NCBI GenBank assembly: GCA_022773425.1
Contig: JALFBM010000014.1
Coordinates: 1 to 64,000 of the forward strand
DNA: 64,000 bases
Origin: Selenomonadaceae bacterium
GTDB taxonomy: Bacteria > Bacillota > Negativicutes > Selenomonadales > Selenomonadaceae
Reading direction: 5' to 3'
The notes beneath the pieces are model-generated. The model had not been told where the DNA came from, ran no database searches, and was given only the letters and a program-made list of their open reading frames with translations. The position numbers and the translations under genes were made by a program. Shown here piece by piece: positions 61,891-64,000 of the stretch; within the stretch, counting starts at the first letter, position 1, and every line of letters starts with the position of its first letter.

Positions 61891-64000
61891 ATGTTGCGCA
61901 TTTCCCTTTGTTATATCGTCCGGAATGAGGCGGAAAAGCTTCGCCGTTCGCTCGAGAGCTGTGCAGGGGCCGTGGACGAAATCGTTGTGGTCGACACCGG
62001 CTCGACGGATGACAGCGCGGCGGTTGCGGCATCGTTTGGCGCGCGGGTGTATTCCTTTGCCTGGTGTGACGATTTTTCCGCGGCGCGGAATTTTGCGCTT
62101 TCAAAGCTGCATGGCGATTGGGCGCTGTTCCTCGATGCGGACGAATGGTTCACCGAGGAGACACGCGGAAACCTGCGGCAGGTCTTTAGCCGGGCTGATG
62201 CCCGAAAGGATATCCAGTTCCTCTTTTTGATGCGCGAGGATCTCGACGCGGACGGAAAGGTCATCCTGCGGCTCCCGATGCCGCGGGCTTTTCGTCTGCA
62301 TGTCGGCATCACCTATCGCGGCCGCATTCACGAAAATCTCTGGAAGGATGGCGCGCCGTGTGAACGCGGCGCAGAAATCGACGAAGCGGATCTTCTGCTG
62401 CGGCACGATGGCTATGCTGGAGCGAGCGGTCCCCAAAAGGCGGCGCGAAACCTGCCGCTGCTCCTTCGCGACCTGCAGGACGCGAGGACGGAGCCGGAAC
62501 GGATGCGACTCTACCGATATCTCGCGGAGGCCTGCGACGGCGTTGGCGATCTAGAGGGTGCGGAGAAATACGCCCGCCTCGACATCGAGACGGGACGCAA
62601 GCCGGTGCTCTACGCAAGTCATAGCTACCGCATCCTGCTCGAACTCGTGCAGAAACGCGGCGACCGTGCGGAGCGGATTCGCCTCGCGCGCCGCGCGGTG
62701 CACGACTATCCGGAACTTCCCGAGTTCCGCGCGGAACTCGCGGAGGCTTTGGCCGACGATCTTTCCTATGAGAACGCGGTGCGGGAGATGCGCGCGGCCC
62801 TTGAGCAGGCAGCGGCGGGCGCTGGCTCGCTGACGGAGCCGAGTGCGTTTGGTGCGGATCTGCAGGAGCAGGCGCGCCACCGCATGGCTCACTGGCAGGG
62901 CATTGCCGCGCGCGCCAAGGCGCTGACCATCAGCGCCTGCCTGATTGTGCGTGATGCCGGCCGCGATTTGGAGCGATGGATCCGCAACGCACGGGAGTCT
63001 GCGGACCAGCTCATCGTCGTCGATACTGGCTCAACGGATGGTACGTTGGCTGCGGCAAGGGCGGCGGGAGCCGAAGTCTATTCGTTCCCGTGGCGGGAGG
63101 ATTTCGCAGCGGCCCGCAATGAGAGCCTTCGCCATGCGCGCGGGGACTGGATCCTCGTGACCGACGCCGACGAAACGATCCAACCGGCGGAGAAGCTCCC
63201 CTTCCTGCTGGCCAAGGTGGAAGGGGAAGCGCCGGACGCGCAGGCGGTCGATACGCTGCTCATCAATATCGACGAGGATACGGGCGAGGAAATACAGCGC
63301 GCGCGGAATCTGCGCTTGTTCCGCCGCAGTCCGGATATGCGCTATGCGGGCAAGGTACACGAAACTGTGTACTATGGCGGTCGTCTTCCGCGCGTCTACG
63401 ACGCGTCGGACCGACTGACCGTCTATCATACGGGGTATTCGAGCCGCCGGATGCTCGGCAAGGCGAGGCGGAATCGCAAGCTGCTCGAGCAGGAACTCGC
63501 GGATGGCGTGGAACCAGACCGGCTCTACCGATACCTGGCAGAAACGGAGCTGACGCTCGGACATCTCGAGAAAGCAGAGGAATACGGCCTGCGTGCCATT
63601 CTCTCGCCATGGCAGGCGGAGGATAAGCGGGCAGACCTCTATCATATCGTCCTACAGGCGATGGCCCTGCGCGACGAGCCGCGCGCGGATCAGCTGGCGA
63701 TGGCGCGCCGCGCGGCCGAGGCGGTGCCCGGCGTGCCGGATTTTTTCGCGCAGGCAGGTTTGCTGCTGGAGCAAGAGGGAAAGGACGAGGCGGCGCGGGC
63801 GTCGCTAGAACGCGCACTCACGCTTGCAAAGCGCTCGTCTGGTGATGCTTCGGCCTTTGCCGCGATGTGGGGCCGGGTCTATGCGGCGCTCGCCCGCATC
63901 GAGGCGCGCGCAGGCCATGGGGCGGCGGCAAAGCGATGGGTGACGCAGGGACTTCATCTCGCGCCGGATGAGCAGGCGCTCTGGAATGCAGCGTGGCAGA
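61891..64000 (+). CDS. Large double-GT2 glycosyltransferase, truncated by the window end
   Basis: At least 703 codons remain open to base 64000. Two GT2 domains lie in tandem, each with the same pattern: first SLCYIVRNEAEKLRRSL / VVVDTGSTDD / ALFLDADEW (about 5-90), second SACLIVRDAGRDLERWI / IVVDTGSTDGT / WILVTDADE (about 350-430). Between and after them are helical repeat regions (RYLAEACDGVGDLEGAEKYA, RYLAETELTLGHLEKAEEYG). AGGTGG lies directly before ATG 61891, closer than ideal; TTG 61894 is possible. The organisation suggests stepwise glycan transfer on one acceptor. Confidence 0.85.
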   Translation, partial: MLRISLCYIVRNEAEKLRRSLESCAGAVDEIVVVDTGSTDDSAAVAASFGARVYSFAWCDDFSAARNFALSKLHGDWALFLDADEWFTEETRGNLRQVFSRADARKDIQFLFLMREDLDADGKVILRLPMPRAFRLHVGITYRGRIHENLWKDGAPCERGAEIDEADLLLRHDGYAGASGPQKAARNLPLLLRDLQDARTEPERMRLYRYLAEACDGVGDLEGAEKYARLDIETGRKPVLYASHSYRILLELVQKRGDRAERIRLARRAVHDYPELPEFRAELAEALADDLSYENAVREMRAALEQAAAGAGSLTEPSAFGADLQEQARHRMAHWQGIAARAKALTISACLIVRDAGRDLERWIRNARESADQLIVVDTGSTDGTLAAARAAGAEVYSFPWREDFAAARNESLRHARGDWILVTDADETIQPAEKLPFLLAKVEGEAPDAQAVDTLLINIDEDTGEEIQRARNLRLFRRSPDMRYAGKVHETVYYGGRLPRVYDASDRLTVYHTGYSSRRMLGKARRNRKLLEQELADGVEPDRLYRYLAETELTLGHLEKAEEYGLRAILSPWQAEDKRADLYHIVLQAMALRDEPRADQLAMARRAAEAVPGVPDFFAQAGLLLEQEGKDEAARASLERALTLAKRSSGDASAFAAMWGRVYAALARIEARAGHGAAAKRWVTQGLHLAPDEQALWNAAWQ

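Noticed and set aside
1-64000. CRISPR arrays, rRNA genes, tRNA genes, insertion sequences
   Set aside because: No regularly spaced repeats, conserved rRNA blocks, cloverleaf sequences or transposase genes were seen in the window.

Overview
The window looks like a chromosomal segment from a flagellated, anaerobic, high-GC member of the Negativicutes (Firmicutes with a Selenomonas-like gene set). This placement is inference from gene content and not from a marker phylogeny. The supporting evidence is a Firmicutes-type yybS-gdpP-rplI-lon-dnaB block, a T-box leader and a TPP riboswitch, a fumarase plus fumarate reductase set for reductive succinate formation, a hybrid-cluster protein, and a FliW/CsrA-type flagellar late operon. 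Codon use is strongly G/C-ending nearly everywhere. The exceptions are part of the restriction-modification gene and a few intergenic islands.

Layout. 1-2100: end of an unknown frame, a phosphohexomutase, and a small locus resembling a type I toxin-antitoxin (antisense RNA plus hydrophobic micro-ORF). 2157-5312: an MmeI-like fused restriction-modification enzyme. 5442-12335: YybS, the c-di-AMP phosphodiesterase GdpP, ribosomal protein L9, a Lon-family protease and the DnaB helicase. 12467-14553: a small unknown gene and a divergent Rrf2 regulator/cysK pair. 14627-20973 (minus strand): ilvC-ilvB-ilvD, then an MFS transporter behind an apparent isoleucine T-box. 21100-22866: hcp with an HcpR-like operator. 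22944-24293: an amino acid permease. 24437-26891: panS-panC-panD behind a long structured leader. 26986-29853: a sulfur-relay operon (ThiS-like carrier, ThiF-like E1, JAMM protease, siroheme sulfite reductase, TusA) that ends in a truncated metY remnant. 29932-32897: thioesterase, an unknown membrane-anchored protein, a CofE-like protein, an XTP pyrophosphatase and a phosphodiesterase. 33099-37982: fumAB and frdCAB. 38178-41644: a GGDEF protein and a twin-solute-binding, kinase-dead sensor. 41630-44852: TPP riboswitch and thiSGHE. 44938-48697: GGDEF/EAL protein, queF, pyridoxine kinase, radical SAM. 48726-49254: a mostly non-coding stretch with a well-signalled micro-ORF. 49388-60584: yqeB, comF and the flagellar set yvyF-flgM-flgN-flgK-flgL-yviE-fliW-csrA-flaG-fliD-fliS-fliT-like. 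60683-64000: two TPR/GT2 glycosyltransferases, the second cut by the window end.

How it fits together. Sulfur assimilation (cysK, the sulfite reductase/carrier operon), thiamine, pantothenate and branched-chain amino acid synthesis dominate the first two thirds. The fumarase/fumarate reductase block gives the anaerobic electron sink. Several loci point to c-di-GMP signalling close to motility genes. The most unusual observations are the sulfur-carrier operon with its decayed metY end, the small toxin-antitoxin-like locus at 1744-2083, the T-box-controlled transporter, and the sensor whose kinase core has lost its catalytic residues.
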